Below are positions 1 to 8,545 of a DNA stretch of 64,000 nucleotides, in pieces; position 1 is the stretch's first letter; every line of letters begins with the position of its first letter. Location: the NCBI RefSeq assembly GCF_030160395.1, contig NZ_BSOG01000001.1, positions 276,117-340,116 on the forward strand. The letters run 5' to 3'. The position numbers and the translations under genes were made by a program. The notes beneath the pieces are model-generated. The model was given only the letters and a program-made list of their open reading frames with translations, was not told the DNA's origin and ran no database searches. Source of the stretch: Chitinimonas prasina. GTDB lineage: Bacteria > Pseudomonadota > Gammaproteobacteria > Burkholderiales > Chitinimonadaceae.

Positions 1-1
1 G

Positions 2-97
2 AGCAACCAACGGCTGCGCAAGGAATTACGATTGCGGCTGGCCTACCCTACGCCGCAAACCCTGCTCAACCGGCTGGGCGATCAGGCGGCCGAGTAA
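2..97 (+). CDS. C-terminal end of an SDR/NAD-dependent epimerase-like protein (5' end outside window)
   Basis: Only the last 31 codons are present, ending in TAA at 95-97. The tail reads SNQRLRKELRL then RLAYPT, resembling the 'SN.RL..EL...L.YP' ending of YeeZ-type short-chain dehydrogenase/epimerase proteins. The stop abuts the stop of the convergent PilZ gene with no spacer. Assignment rests on this short motif alone and is tentative. Confidence 0.45.
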   Translation, partial: SNQRLRKELRLRLAYPTPQTLLNRLGDQAAE

Positions 98-946
98 TCA
101 GTTGCGCAGCAGCTGATGGCGCTCGCGCTCCAGTTGCGCAATATAGCGCTGGAGCAGGTTTTCGGTCTGCCGGGGCAGATCGACAAAGCGAGTGCCCAAC
201 ATGGTCTGCACGGTGCCGTCCCGTTTGGTGACCTGGCGCTTGCTGCGTATCTCTATGGTCAGTTCCACCATGCCAAAGGTGCCAAGGTCGACGCGGCAGC
301 CGGGGAACACATCCAGCTGCTCCACTTCGACCTGACCTTGCATCCACAGCCCCATGCCGCCGATGGAGATATCGTGCAGTGGGAGATCCAGCACTCGGCC
401 ATTGGGGTGGCGCAGCTTGCACAGCAGCGGCTTGCCTATGGGGGTATCGAGCCGGAAATACTCGCGCCGCTGCAGCTTGATCAGATCATTGGGGAAGCTG
501 GCTTCAAAAGCCGGGCGCTCGTCGTAATCAACCAGCGAGATGCCGCCATCGAGCACAAACTGGATGCGAACGCCCTCGGGCGCTGCGGCAAATACAATGT
601 GATCGGCACGCAGCAGCGAGCGGTTGATGGCCTCTACCCCGCAGATGTCGAACCAAAAGCGCTGCTGCTTGGTGTCGCACTCCAGGATGGCGGACAAGAA
701 GGAGAACTGGCCGTGATCGAAGTACACCGAGACCAGATCACCCTTTTGCGCCAGCGAACGAAGCACGAAACCGATTTCTACCGGCGTACGCAGCAGAAAG
801 CTGCTGACGTCCACGCCTTCTGGAATCAGCGCAACGGGTGCCTTGCCTTCCTGAGAGGGGTTGTTTTCCGCTTCCGCCACAGTGTTTGGGAGCCTGTTTA
901 TATATTGATGATTTCGGGATTTTGCCACAGCCGGCGCGGCATCCAC
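98..946 (-). CDS. ycgR: YcgR-type flagellar brake / PilZ domain c-di-GMP receptor
   Basis: The 282-residue reading frame has an N-terminal YcgR-like beta domain (about residues 45-150) followed by a PilZ domain (about 158-275). The two c-di-GMP binding motifs are visible: RxxxR at R161-EYF-R165 and DxSxxG at D192-G197. Family knowledge: on binding c-di-GMP, YcgR proteins contact the flagellar motor and slow or bias it. The frame opens with GTG at 946 and no good ribosome binding site; no in-frame ATG lies before the conserved region. The true start could be a GTG 22 codons in, which would remove a low-complexity N-terminus. No flagellar genes are in view, so the motility link is inference from family. 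Confidence 0.85.
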   Translation of the reverse strand: MDAAPAVAKSRNHQYINRLPNTVAEAENNPSQEGKAPVALIPEGVDVSSFLLRTPVEIGFVLRSLAQKGDLVSVYFDHGQFSFLSAILECDTKQQRFWFDICGVEAINRSLLRADHIVFAAAPEGVRIQFVLDGGISLVDYDERPAFEASFPNDLIKLQRREYFRLDTPIGKPLLCKLRHPNGRVLDLPLHDISIGGMGLWMQGQVEVEQLDVFPGCRVDLGTFGMVELTIEIRSKRQVTKRDGTVQTMLGTRFVDLPRQTENLLQRYIAQLERERHQLLRN

Positions 947-998
947 ACTAGCGCGATGTTATCCACAGCCCAAAGTCCGGCACTACATCGACCCATTT

Positions 999-1583
999 TT
1001 ACAACAATAGACCAATGTCATGAGAAAACACCTTTGCCCCTGCACCATAGCTGACAAACAGGCGCAACTTGCCTTCCCTGTCCAGAATATAGCTGCCCGC
1101 GCTGTGGTCTACGGTGTAATTTGTCGCATCGGTGCCATTCCGCTGAAAAACAATGCGGAATCGGTCGGTCACCGCCCGAATTTCCGCCGTGCTGCCGCGC
1201 AATCCCAAAAAGTCGGGATGAAAGGCCGGCACGTACTGGCTCAGCAGCGCCTGGGTGTCCCGCTCCGGGTCCACCGTCACGAATAACACCTGCACCTGCT
1301 TGGCCTTGTCGCCCAGTTGCGCCATGGCCGCCTTCAGCTCACTCATGGTGGTGGGGCAGACATCGGGGCAATGGGTGTAGCCGAAGAACATCACCACCAC
1401 CTTGCCCTTGAACTCCTCCAGCCGACGTTGCTTGCCATGGTGATCGGTCAGCGCAAACGGGCCGCCTATGGGGGCGCCGGTCACGTCGGTGGAGAGGAAG
1501 GCCGGCTTGGGTGCCTCGCTGCAAGCAGTGAGCGCCAGGCAGGTAGTCAGCAGCAGGGTACCCAGAGTACGCAGGGATATCAT
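999..1583 (-). CDS. SCO1/SenC family copper chaperone lipoprotein
   Basis: This 194-residue protein has a signal peptide ending in an LTAC lipobox (Cys21), so it is predicted to be a lipoprotein facing the periplasm. The thioredoxin-fold copper site is intact: CPDVC (C72, C76) and a later His (H160 in DHSAG). Proteins of this family deliver or reduce copper for the CuA centre of cytochrome c oxidase subunit II. Its ATG overlaps the stop of ctaB by four bases (ATGA), so it is translationally coupled as the last gene of the heme A/assembly part of the oxidase cluster. Confidence 0.93.
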   Translation of the reverse strand: MISLRTLGTLLLTTCLALTACSEAPKPAFLSTDVTGAPIGGPFALTDHHGKQRRLEEFKGKVVVMFFGYTHCPDVCPTTMSELKAAMAQLGDKAKQVQVLFVTVDPERDTQALLSQYVPAFHPDFLGLRGSTAEIRAVTDRFRIVFQRNGTDATNYTVDHSAGSYILDREGKLRLFVSYGAGAKVFSHDIGLLL

Positions 1584-2491
1584 CGTAGCGGGATGTGCAG
1601 ATAGTGATCCACCAACAGCGCGGCAAACAGCAGCGAGAGGTAGAGGATGGAATAACGGAAGGTGCTGCGTGACAACTCATCGGTATAGCTGCGCCAGATG
1701 CGCCAGGCGTAGACCAGGAAGATGGCATCGAGTATCAGGGTGGACACCAGATAGATGCCGCCACCCATCCCGGTGGCCACGGGCAGCAGGGTGACTGCCG
1801 TCAGTATCAGCGTGTAGAGCAGCACATGCAGCCGGGTGAAGGCTTCACCGTGGGTGACGGGCAGCATGGGCAGCCCGGCACGGGCATAGTCGTCGCGCCG
1901 ATAGAGCGCCAAGGCCCAGAAGTGAGGTGGGGTCCAGGCGAAGATGATGAGGAAAAGTATCATCGCATCATGGCTGACTTCACCCGTGACTGCCGCCCAG
2001 CCCAATATCGGTGGCATGGCGCCCGATGCCCCGCCTATCACGATGTTCTGCGGGGTGCTGGGCTTGAGCACAACCGTATAGATGATGGCGTAGCCGACAA
2101 AGGTCGCCAGGGTCAGCCACATGGTGAGTGGATTGGCCCATTGGTGCAGCACAAACAAGCCTATGCCACCAACCACCAGGGCAAAGCCCAGTGTCTGGCC
2201 GCTGGTCACCTGCCCACGCGGCAGGGGGCGAGCCCGGGTGCGGGCCATCAGGGCGTCAATCTTCTGCTCCACCAGGCAATTGATGGCCGCAGCGGCACCG
2301 GCCACCAGGGCAATGCCTATGGTAGCGGCCAGCACGGGCAGCCAGGGCGGCAGGGTGGGGGTCGCCAGAAACATGCCTATGACCGCACAGAAGACGATCA
2401 GGGCCACCACCCTGGGTTTGGCCAGGGCAAGGAATTCACGCAGCCGGGCTTTCAGGCCCAGTGGCGGTTTGGTCAGGGTCACGGCACTCAT
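1580..2491 (-). CDS. ctaB: Protoheme IX farnesyltransferase (heme O synthase)
   Basis: The product (303 residues from the ATG at 2491) is a polytopic UbiA-superfamily prenyltransferase. It joins farnesyl diphosphate to heme B to give heme O, the precursor of heme A. The conserved active-site stretch [19 protein letters not shown] near residues 80-100 carries the Asp/Asn and Arg residues typical of the family, and about nine hydrophobic segments follow. An open frame extends 11 codons further upstream, but AGGAG lies about 8 bases before the 2491 ATG, which gives the usual N-terminus. It sits between ctaA and the SCO gene, with a 4-base overlap with the latter. Confidence 0.95.
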   Translation of the reverse strand: MSAVTLTKPPLGLKARLREFLALAKPRVVALIVFCAVIGMFLATPTLPPWLPVLAATIGIALVAGAAAAINCLVEQKIDALMARTRARPLPRGQVTSGQTLGFALVVGGIGLFVLHQWANPLTMWLTLATFVGYAIIYTVVLKPSTPQNIVIGGASGAMPPILGWAAVTGEVSHDAMILFLIIFAWTPPHFWALALYRRDDYARAGLPMLPVTHGEAFTRLHVLLYTLILTAVTLLPVATGMGGGIYLVSTLILDAIFLVYAWRIWRSYTDELSRSTFRYSILYLSLLFAALLVDHYLHIPLR

Positions 2492-2514
2492 CACATTTCT
2501 CCTGCGCTTTGCCC

Positions 2515-3486
2515 TTAGCGGCACTGCGCCAGCCGGTAATTCAGCACCACCATCAGCAGCAGCAGCATGGCAGCGCCAGCATTGTGCAGCACGGCAACCG
2601 ACAGCGGCAGATGGAAGACCACATTGCTGATACCCAGGCCTACCTGCACCAGCAACATGCCAGCAATGGCGAGCGCTAGGCTACGCAAAACACCCTGTGC
2701 GTACAAGCGCCAGCTCAGTATGCCAATAAAACAGAAGGTCACCAGCGCCCCCAACCTGTGCAGCCAGTGTATGGCGGTCAAGTTGGCCATGCTCAGCAAC
2801 TCCCCTTCCGGTGTCTGGCCCAGCTCGCGCAGCACATGGAAGGCATCACGGAAATCCATCTGCGGCACCAGGGCACCTTGGCATGTGGGGAAGTCGGTGC
2901 AGACGACGGCGGCGTAGTTGGTGCTAACCCAACCGCCCAGGATGATCTGGCAGGTCACTACCAACAGGCCGACAAAGGCGGCCAGGCGGAATCCGCCTGC
3001 ACGCTCTACCCTGGCCCAGTCCCGCTGCCGCAAGGCTAGCCAGGTCAGCATGGCCACCAGGGTCATGCCACCGATCAGGTGGCTGGTGACGATGGCGGGC
3101 TTGAGCAGCTTGGTCACCGTCCACATGCCCAGCGCGCCCTGGAAGCACACCACGAAGAAGATGGAAACCGCCAGCAGGGGCGATTGCCGCAGACGATCGC
3201 GATGCTTGACGGCCATCACGGCCAGCACCAGCACCAGCAGACCCAGGGCGCTGGCCAGATAGCGATGCACCATCTCTTTCCAGGCCTTGGCCATGCTGAC
3301 CGGACCATGGGGTGCTTCGGCATGTGCCGCCAGTATCTCGTCCACCGCATGTATCGGTGTGGCCTTGCCATAGCAGCCGGGCCAATCGGGGCAGCCCAGA
3401 CCGGCATCAGATAAGCGCACATAGGCGCCCAGCACCACCACGCAAAGCGTCCAGACGACGGCCAGGAGAGTGAGTTTACGAAACAT
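2515..3486 (-). CDS. ctaA: Heme A synthase (COX15/CtaA)
   Basis: A 323-residue membrane protein with about eight transmembrane segments in two similar halves. Conserved histidines are visible in the EMVHRY, TSHLIGG, IHWLHR and LHNAGA contexts, the heme-ligand positions of CtaA/COX15. The periplasmic loop '[13 protein letters not shown]' carries the paired cysteines. It oxidises the methyl group of heme O to give heme A. ATG at 3486 is used rather than the TTG two codons upstream. The gene lies 2 bases after the stop of the preceding SCO-like gene, consistent with one operon. Confidence 0.95.
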   Translation of the reverse strand: MFRKLTLLAVVWTLCVVVLGAYVRLSDAGLGCPDWPGCYGKATPIHAVDEILAAHAEAPHGPVSMAKAWKEMVHRYLASALGLLVLVLAVMAVKHRDRLRQSPLLAVSIFFVVCFQGALGMWTVTKLLKPAIVTSHLIGGMTLVAMLTWLALRQRDWARVERAGGFRLAAFVGLLVVTCQIILGGWVSTNYAAVVCTDFPTCQGALVPQMDFRDAFHVLRELGQTPEGELLSMANLTAIHWLHRLGALVTFCFIGILSWRLYAQGVLRSLALAIAGMLLVQVGLGISNVVFHLPLSVAVLHNAGAAMLLLLMVVLNYRLAQCR

Positions 3487-3488
3487 GA

Positions 3489-4058
3489 TCAACCCAGGTT
3501 CTCATTGTTCTTCAGGAACTTGCCCACTTCCTTGATCACCCGTACCGGGTCGGCGGTACGTGGATAGCGGATCACTTGGTTGCCCAGCGGATCGATCAGG
3601 TAGTAGCCGGTGGCCACGTCGCCCTGCAAGGGAATCGCCTCCAGTGCGCGCACCGTGCGGGCACCATCAGCAGCGGCCACTGCCTGCTTTGACGGCGCGG
3701 CGGCATCGGTCACCAGCCACAGCCGTTCTACCCTATCCATGAACTTGCCTTGCGCCATGCGTATCTGGCGCAGGGCATGCAGATCTTTCTGGCAGGCTTG
3801 CTGGCAGTCGCCGCTGGCGGCCATGACCAGCACCCAGCGCCCTTTCAGATCAGCCAGCGCTGCCGGCTTGCCGTCCAGCCCTGCTTGCCGGAACGCCGGC
3901 ACCGGGCCAACCTTGAGCAACTCGCCATAGGTCTTGCCGCCCTCGGGCCGCCAGACGTAATAAGCGAGGTAGGAAGCCAGCACCGGTGCGATGGTAATGG
4001 CGATCAGGGCAAACAGTATCCAGCGGCCGTTGCGCTTGGGTTGAGTGGCAGCATTCAT
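3489..4058 (-). CDS. Single-pass membrane protein with SCO/thioredoxin-like CxxxC motif
   Basis: A 189-residue protein with a short cytoplasmic N-terminus, one transmembrane helix (about 13-35) and a periplasmic domain. The segment WVLVMAASGDCQQACQ has C85 and C89 spaced as in SCO proteins (CxxxC), within a weak thioredoxin-like pattern. The downstream conserved His of SCO copper sites is not evident, so copper binding is uncertain. Its ATG overlaps the SURF1 stop by four bases and its stop is 2 bases before ctaA. Similar genes occupy this position in many betaproteobacterial oxidase clusters. A role in oxidase assembly is inferred from position and fold, not shown. Confidence 0.75.
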   Translation of the reverse strand: MNAATQPKRNGRWILFALIAITIAPVLASYLAYYVWRPEGGKTYGELLKVGPVPAFRQAGLDGKPAALADLKGRWVLVMAASGDCQQACQKDLHALRQIRMAQGKFMDRVERLWLVTDAAAPSKQAVAAADGARTVRALEAIPLQGDVATGYYLIDPLGNQVIRYPRTADPVRVIKEVGKFLKNNENLG

Positions 4059-4738
4059 GTGTTACGGCGCTTCCAGTGCAAGATAAAAAACAGAACAACG
4101 GCCAGGGCCGCAAACAGAAACCACTGGCCTGCATAGGCGTAGTGCTTCTCCACGCCAAAATCCACGGCTGGCCAATCACGGGCCAGTGCATCACTCTCAC
4201 CTAATTGCTGCGCCAGTGCCGGCACCACCGATGCCGGCACCAGCTTGCGGTAGCGTGCCCAGTCCAGATTCTGCCAGACCACGCCACCAGCCTGATCTGC
4301 CGACAGCTCCACATACTGCTGCTGGGGTGGCTGCAGGCGTATCTGCAACACCACGGGCCCCGCCGGTAGCGGTGCCTGTGGCTGTACCCCTGGCACCTTG
4401 GGCAGCCAGCCCCGATTGACCAGCAACAGGCGACCATCCGCCAGTTGCAGCGGTGCCAGGGCATGGAACCCTGCCCTGCCCTTGTGTATCCGGTTGTCCA
4501 GGAATATCTGGCCGCTGGCCAGCCACGCGCCTTCGACCTGATAGCGCCTTTGCCATGCGGCCTCACCCAGCTCGCCCCGCCAGGGCAGCAGTGCCAATTG
4601 GTCCATGGCCTGCTGTCGCTCCGCCAGCGCCTGTTTGTGCTGCCCCCGCCCCAGTTGCCAATAGCCCAGACGCAAGGTCAGCGCCACAAACAGCAAGGTA
4701 GCGATGATGATCAGCAGGCGGGGACGACGCAAGGGCAT
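4055..4738 (-). CDS. SURF1 family cytochrome oxidase biogenesis protein
   Basis: A 227-residue protein with the SURF1 layout: a transmembrane helix near each end (about 8-25 and 203-222) and a large periplasmic domain between. Recognisable family blocks are LRLGYWQLGR near the first helix, 'GQIFLDNRIHKGRAGF', and 'LLVNRGWLP'. SURF1 helps insert or retain heme A in subunit I. It starts at ATG 4738, divergent from the small DUF2909 gene, and leads the downstream SURF1 - CxxxC protein - ctaA - ctaB - SCO series, with overlaps or tiny gaps that indicate one transcript. Confidence 0.92.
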   Translation of the reverse strand: MPLRRPRLLIIIATLLFVALTLRLGYWQLGRGQHKQALAERQQAMDQLALLPWRGELGEAAWQRRYQVEGAWLASGQIFLDNRIHKGRAGFHALAPLQLADGRLLLVNRGWLPKVPGVQPQAPLPAGPVVLQIRLQPPQQQYVELSADQAGGVVWQNLDWARYRKLVPASVVPALAQQLGESDALARDWPAVDFGVEKHYAYAGQWFLFAALAVVLFFILHWKRRNT

Positions 4739-4827
4739 GGCAAGAAGCAGACGGGGATGGCGATAGGGTTGGATACCGAGGGGTGACTGGGCATAAACTC
4801 GGGTTTTTCCCGCTTGCGCCCTACATC

Positions 4828-5028
4828 ATGAAAATCATTGTCGTGCTGATGATACTTGGCATCCTGTTTGCACTGGGTAGCGCCATGTTCTCGCTGATAC
4901 GCAGCAAGGACAGCTCCAAACGTACCGTCAAGGCGCTGACCCTGCGCATTAGCCTGTCGGTCGCCCTGTTCCTATTCCTGATGCTGTCGTACCGCCTGGG
5001 CTGGATACAGCCACACGGCGTGTACTGA
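4828..5028 (+). CDS. Twin transmembrane protein, DUF2909 family
   Basis: A 66-residue protein made of two hydrophobic helices separated by a short basic loop (IRSKDSSKRTVKALTLR). This matches the DUF2909 'twin transmembrane' family, which is regularly found beside SURF1 and subunit III genes in betaproteobacteria. The ATG at 4828 is preferred over a longer frame from 4783 because the extension is not hydrophobic or conserved-looking. It is transcribed against the rest of the oxidase cluster and is followed by a strong hairpin terminator. Function unknown; a link to the oxidase is inferred from position only. Confidence 0.8.
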   Translation: MKIIVVLMILGILFALGSAMFSLIRSKDSSKRTVKALTLRISLSVALFLFLMLSYRLGWIQPHGVY

Positions 5029-5083
5029 GCCAGTAAGCGCGGCCAACCGCAACCGGCTGGCGCTGCAGCTGGCCTTTACAAAC

Positions 5084-5113
5084 AAAATGGTGCAGCCTGC
5101 GCTGCACCATTTT
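5084..5113. terminator. Bidirectional intrinsic terminator between DUF2909 gene and ctaE
   Basis: A perfect 13-bp stem (AAAATGGTGCAGC paired with its complement) with a CTGC loop. The stem ends in A/T runs on both sides, so it can end transcription from both converging genes. Confidence 0.85.
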
Positions 5114-5131
5114 TACGCCTTGCGGCAGGCC

Positions 5132-5986
5132 TTATAGCCAGTACACGAATACAAACAGGATCAGCCACACCACGTCCACGAAGTGCCAGTACCAGGCGGC
5201 AGCTTCGAAGGCGAAGTGGTGCTCGGCGGTGAAGTGACCCTTGACCGAGCGGAAATACATGACTGCCAGCATCAGCGCGCCGATGAACACATGCATGCCG
5301 TGGAAGCCCGTCATCATGTAGAACGAAGCGCCATACACGCCGGAGGCCATGGTCAGGCCCAAATCGCCCCAGGCGTGGGCGTATTCATAGACCTGCAGGC
5401 CCAGGAACAAGGCGCCCAGCAATACGGTGAGCAGCAGGCCCAGCTTGAGCTGGCCACGCTTGTTTTCCATCATGCCCCAGTGCGCCCAGGTGAGGGTCAC
5501 GCCGGAAGTCAGCAGGATCAGGGTGTTCCAGGCCGGCAAGCCCCACGGGCCCATCACCTGGTAGGGTTCGGTGCCATTGGGCGCGACGGACATGGGCCAC
5601 ATGGCCTTGAAATCGGGCCACAGTATCTTGTGTTCCATATTGCCCAGCTCGGGCACCGAGATACTGCGCAGGTAGTAGAGGGTGCCGAAAAAGGCGGCGA
5701 AGAACATCACCTCAGAAAATATGAACCAGCCCATGCCCCAGCGGAAGGAGATATCAACCCGCTTGGAGTAGACACCGCCTTCGGACTCGCGGATCACGTC
5801 ACCAAACCAGCCGAACAGCATCCACAGCAGAATGGCGATGCCGATGGCCAGCGGCACCCAGGAGAACGGCACCGAGTTGACTAGCAAGGCGGCGCCCAGG
5901 CCGATGCCGAACAGCGCAACGGCGCCCTTGAATGGCCACCAGGACGGCGCGGGTACGAAATAATCAGGCTGCTGCGTTGTTGCCAT
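5132..5986 (-). CDS. ctaE: Cytochrome c oxidase subunit III
   Basis: A 284-residue protein with seven predicted transmembrane helices and typical subunit III blocks: 'FRWGMGWFIFSEVMFFAAFF', 'WNTLILLTSGVTLTWAH', 'GFHGMHVFIG' and 'AAWYWHFVDVVWLILF'. The conserved Glu in FSEVMFF and the His in the HFVDVVW block are present. It is the last structural subunit of the aa3 oxidase operon that starts at ctaC. The start at ATG 5986 agrees with the usual N-terminus and is 36 bases after the DUF2970 stop. Confidence 0.96.
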   Translation of the reverse strand: MATTQQPDYFVPAPSWWPFKGAVALFGIGLGAALLVNSVPFSWVPLAIGIAILLWMLFGWFGDVIRESEGGVYSKRVDISFRWGMGWFIFSEVMFFAAFFGTLYYLRSISVPELGNMEHKILWPDFKAMWPMSVAPNGTEPYQVMGPWGLPAWNTLILLTSGVTLTWAHWGMMENKRGQLKLGLLLTVLLGALFLGLQVYEYAHAWGDLGLTMASGVYGASFYMMTGFHGMHVFIGALMLAVMYFRSVKGHFTAEHHFAFEAAAWYWHFVDVVWLILFVFVYWL

Positions 5987-6022
5987 GTTGTCTGCTCCCT
6001 TTTCGGTCTTGCGTGTCCGCCG

Positions 6023-6232
6023 CTACTGCGCCGGCACGATGCTTTTTACCAGGATGATCAGGCCGGCGATCAAGACTGCGGCACAGATCAGTGCGGCCAG
6101 AATGATCTGGACCGGCTTGAGTTTCTGCAGATCTTCCTTGGAATCCTTGCCTCGCCGTATGCCGGTAAAGGCAGCCAGCACGGCGCCTACGGCGCGCAGG
6201 GGATTCATGCTGGACTTCTCTTGCTCACGCAT
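6023..6232 (-). CDS. Small DUF2970 membrane protein
   Basis: A 69-residue protein with the pattern 'AVGAVLAAFTGIRRGKD' followed by one C-terminal transmembrane helix (about 43-63), matching the DUF2970 family. It lies 3 bases after ctaG and before ctaE, a conserved place in betaproteobacterial aa3 oxidase operons. The family has no established function; co-transcription suggests a minor assembly or stability role. Confidence 0.82.
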   Translation of the reverse strand: MREQEKSSMNPLRAVGAVLAAFTGIRRGKDSKEDLQKLKPVQIILAALICAAVLIAGLIILVKSIVPAQ

Positions 6233-6235
6233 GTT

Positions 6236-6775
6236 CTAGGCTGCCGGTTGGGCCGTGCCGGCCACTTCAAAGAAGCTGTACGACAGGGTGATGGTATGGA
6301 TGTCCTCAGGCAGGCTGGGATCAATCACGAACACCACCGGCATGCGGCGCTTCTCACCGGCCGCAAATTGCTGCTTGCTGAAGCAGAAGCACTCCAGCTT
6401 GTTGAAGTATTCACCAGCCCGCTTGGGGCCATAGCTGGGTATGGCCTGCGCCACGATGGGGCGGGGTCCGTTGTTCTCGATATCGTAGACCACCTGCACC
6501 ATCTGGCCCGGATGCACCTGCAGCTTGCGCTGCTCCGGCGCAAAGCGCCAGGGCAGGTCGGCCCGCAGGTTGGCATCCAGTTCCACCGTCACCGTCCGGC
6601 TGGCCACCACCTGGGTGTTTTCCACCTTGTCGGGGCGCAACAGGTTGTTGATGCCCGTGGCTTCGCAGATCTGGTCATAGAACGGCACCAGTGCAAAACC
6701 GAAGCCGAACATGCCAACGGCAATCACGATCAGCTTGGCCATCAATCGGCGGTTATCGGACTGCAGCGTATCCAT
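6236..6775 (-). CDS. ctaG: Cytochrome c oxidase assembly protein CtaG/Cox11
   Basis: A 179-residue protein with one N-terminal transmembrane helix (about 12-33) and a periplasmic beta-sandwich domain. The copper motif ECFCF is present, as are the family blocks 'VPFYDQICEATGI' and 'PVVFVIDP'. CtaG/Cox11 delivers copper to the CuB site of subunit I. The ATG at 6775 is used; a TTG one codon upstream is in frame but unnecessary. It follows the tiny ORF after ctaD by 9 bases. Confidence 0.95.
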   Translation of the reverse strand: MDTLQSDNRRLMAKLIVIAVGMFGFGFALVPFYDQICEATGINNLLRPDKVENTQVVASRTVTVELDANLRADLPWRFAPEQRKLQVHPGQMVQVVYDIENNGPRPIVAQAIPSYGPKRAGEYFNKLECFCFSKQQFAAGEKRRMPVVFVIDPSLPEDIHTITLSYSFFEVAGTAQPAA

Positions 6776-6784
6776 CAACAGGCC

Positions 6785-6883
6785 TTATTGACCAAACAAC
6801 CATAAACGGGCGGCAAAGCCGAGACATAGCACCACCGCAACGCTAGCTAGCACCACGGCGGTACGCAGATTCTTGCCAGCCAT
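6785..6883 (-). CDS. Cytochrome oxidase small assembly protein (32 aa)
   Basis: A very short frame runs from ATG 6883 to TAA 6785 and encodes MAGKNLRTAVVLAS followed by a hydrophobic helix ending in ARLWLFGQ. It starts 2 bases after the ctaD stop and ends 9 bases before ctaG. A single-helix protein of 30-40 residues at exactly this place is a recurring feature of betaproteobacterial aa3 operons, usually called cytochrome oxidase small assembly protein. The support is position, coding potential and topology; the sequence is too short for firm homology. Confidence 0.75.
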   Translation of the reverse strand: MAGKNLRTAVVLASVAVVLCLGFAARLWLFGQ

Positions 6884-6885
6884 GC

Positions 6886-8520
6886 TTAGTGCAACTGCTG
6901 CTGGGCGGCGAGCTTATCAACCAGCTCACGCGACGGCGGTTGCTCCCAGGTATGGAACGGCGCCGGCGACGGTACTTCCCACTCCAGGGTATTGCCGCCT
7001 TCCCATGGCTTGGCCGGTGCAGGGCCGGCACCACCACGGATGGTGGGCAGCAGCACAGCAAACAGGAAGTAAATCTGGGCGATACCGAAAGCAAAGGCGC
7101 CAACCGAAGCCAGGGCATTGAATTCGGTGAACTGCACGGCATAGTCGGGGATACGACGGGGCATGCCAGCCAAGCCCAGGAAGTGCATGGGGAAGAAGGT
7201 CACGTTGAAGGCGATCATCGACCACCAGAAGTGAATCTTGCCTCGGGTCTCGGAGTACATGAAGCCGGTCCACTTCGGCAGCCAGTAGTACACGGCGGCA
7301 AACAGCGAGAACAGTGCGCCGGCGACCAGCACATAGTGGAAGTGGGCCACCACGTAGTAGGTGTCATGCAACTGGATGTCCACTGCGGCAATCGACAGCA
7401 CCACACCGGAGAAGCCGCCCATGGTGAACAGGCAGACGAAGCCGATGGCAAACAGCATGGGGGTCTCGAATGTCATCGAGCCCTTCCACATGGTGGCGAT
7501 CCAGTTGAACACCTTCACGCCGGTAGGCACCGCGATCAGGGTAGTGGCGTACATGAAGAACAGCTGGGCCGTTACCGGCATACCCACGGAGTACATGTGG
7601 TGCGCCCACACCATGAACGACAGGATGGCGATGGACGAGGTGGCGTACACCATGGAGTGGTAGCCGAACAGGGTCTTGCGGGCGAAGGTGGGGATCACCT
7701 GGCTGACCACGCCGAATGCGGGCAGCGCCATGATGTACACCTCGGGGTGGCCGAAGAACCAGAAGATGTGCTGGTACAGCACTGGATCACCACCGCCGGC
7801 AGCATTGAAGAAGCTGGTGCCGAAGTGACGGTCGGTCAGCACCATGGTCACGGCACCAGCCAGCACGGGCATCACGGCAATCAACAGGTAGGCGGTGATC
7901 AGCGAAGTCCACACGAACATCGGCATCTTCATCATGGTCATGCCGGGGGCACGCATATTGAGGATGGTGGTGATGATGTTGATCGCGCCCATGATGGACG
8001 AGATACCCATGATGTGGATGGCGAAGATGGTCAGGTCCATGCCCATGCCCATCTGCGTGGACAGCGGGGCATACAGGGTCCAGCCTGCGGCAGCGGCCCC
8101 CCCTGGCACGGCAAAGCTGATCATCAGCAGCAAGGCCGCTGGTGGCAGTAGCCAGAACGACCAGTTGTTCATGCGGGCGAACGCCATGTCGGGCGCGCCT
8201 ATCATCAGCGGAATCATCCAGTTAGCCAGGCCGGTAAAGGCCGGCATGATGGCGCCGAACACCATGATCAGGCCATGCAGGGTGGTGAACTGGTTGAACA
8301 GCTCAGGCCGGACGAACTGCAGGCCCGGGCTGAACAGCTCAGCCCGGATACACAGTGCCATCACGCCGCCGGTGAGGAACATGATGAAGGCAAACCACAT
8401 GTACAGCGTGCCGATGTCCTTGTGGTTGGTCGCTGCCAGCCAGCGGGTCAGGCCGTGTGGATGGTGATCGTGGTGATCATCGCCGTGGGCGTGATCAGGC
8501 GTGTGAACGGTAGTGGTCAT
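6886..8520 (-). CDS. ctaD: Cytochrome c oxidase subunit I (aa3-type)
   Basis: A 544-residue protein with 12 predicted transmembrane helices. The heme-copper ligands are recognisable: His in 'TLHGLIMVF' (low-spin heme), 'FGHPEVY' with the crosslinked His-Tyr pair, 'HHMYSVG' (two CuB His) and 'VAHFHYVL' (heme ligands). K-channel and D-channel family blocks are intact. The N-terminus is His/Asp-rich (HAHGDDHHDHHPHG), as in many relatives. It catalyses oxygen reduction coupled to proton pumping and lies 25 bases after ctaC in the same operon. Confidence 0.98.
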   Translation of the reverse strand: MTTTVHTPDHAHGDDHHDHHPHGLTRWLAATNHKDIGTLYMWFAFIMFLTGGVMALCIRAELFSPGLQFVRPELFNQFTTLHGLIMVFGAIMPAFTGLANWMIPLMIGAPDMAFARMNNWSFWLLPPAALLLMISFAVPGGAAAAGWTLYAPLSTQMGMGMDLTIFAIHIMGISSIMGAINIITTILNMRAPGMTMMKMPMFVWTSLITAYLLIAVMPVLAGAVTMVLTDRHFGTSFFNAAGGGDPVLYQHIFWFFGHPEVYIMALPAFGVVSQVIPTFARKTLFGYHSMVYATSSIAILSFMVWAHHMYSVGMPVTAQLFFMYATTLIAVPTGVKVFNWIATMWKGSMTFETPMLFAIGFVCLFTMGGFSGVVLSIAAVDIQLHDTYYVVAHFHYVLVAGALFSLFAAVYYWLPKWTGFMYSETRGKIHFWWSMIAFNVTFFPMHFLGLAGMPRRIPDYAVQFTEFNALASVGAFAFGIAQIYFLFAVLLPTIRGGAGPAPAKPWEGGNTLEWEVPSPAPFHTWEQPPSRELVDKLAAQQQLH

Positions 8521-8545
8521 ATCTTGTCCTCGCTCTGTGCTGCCG

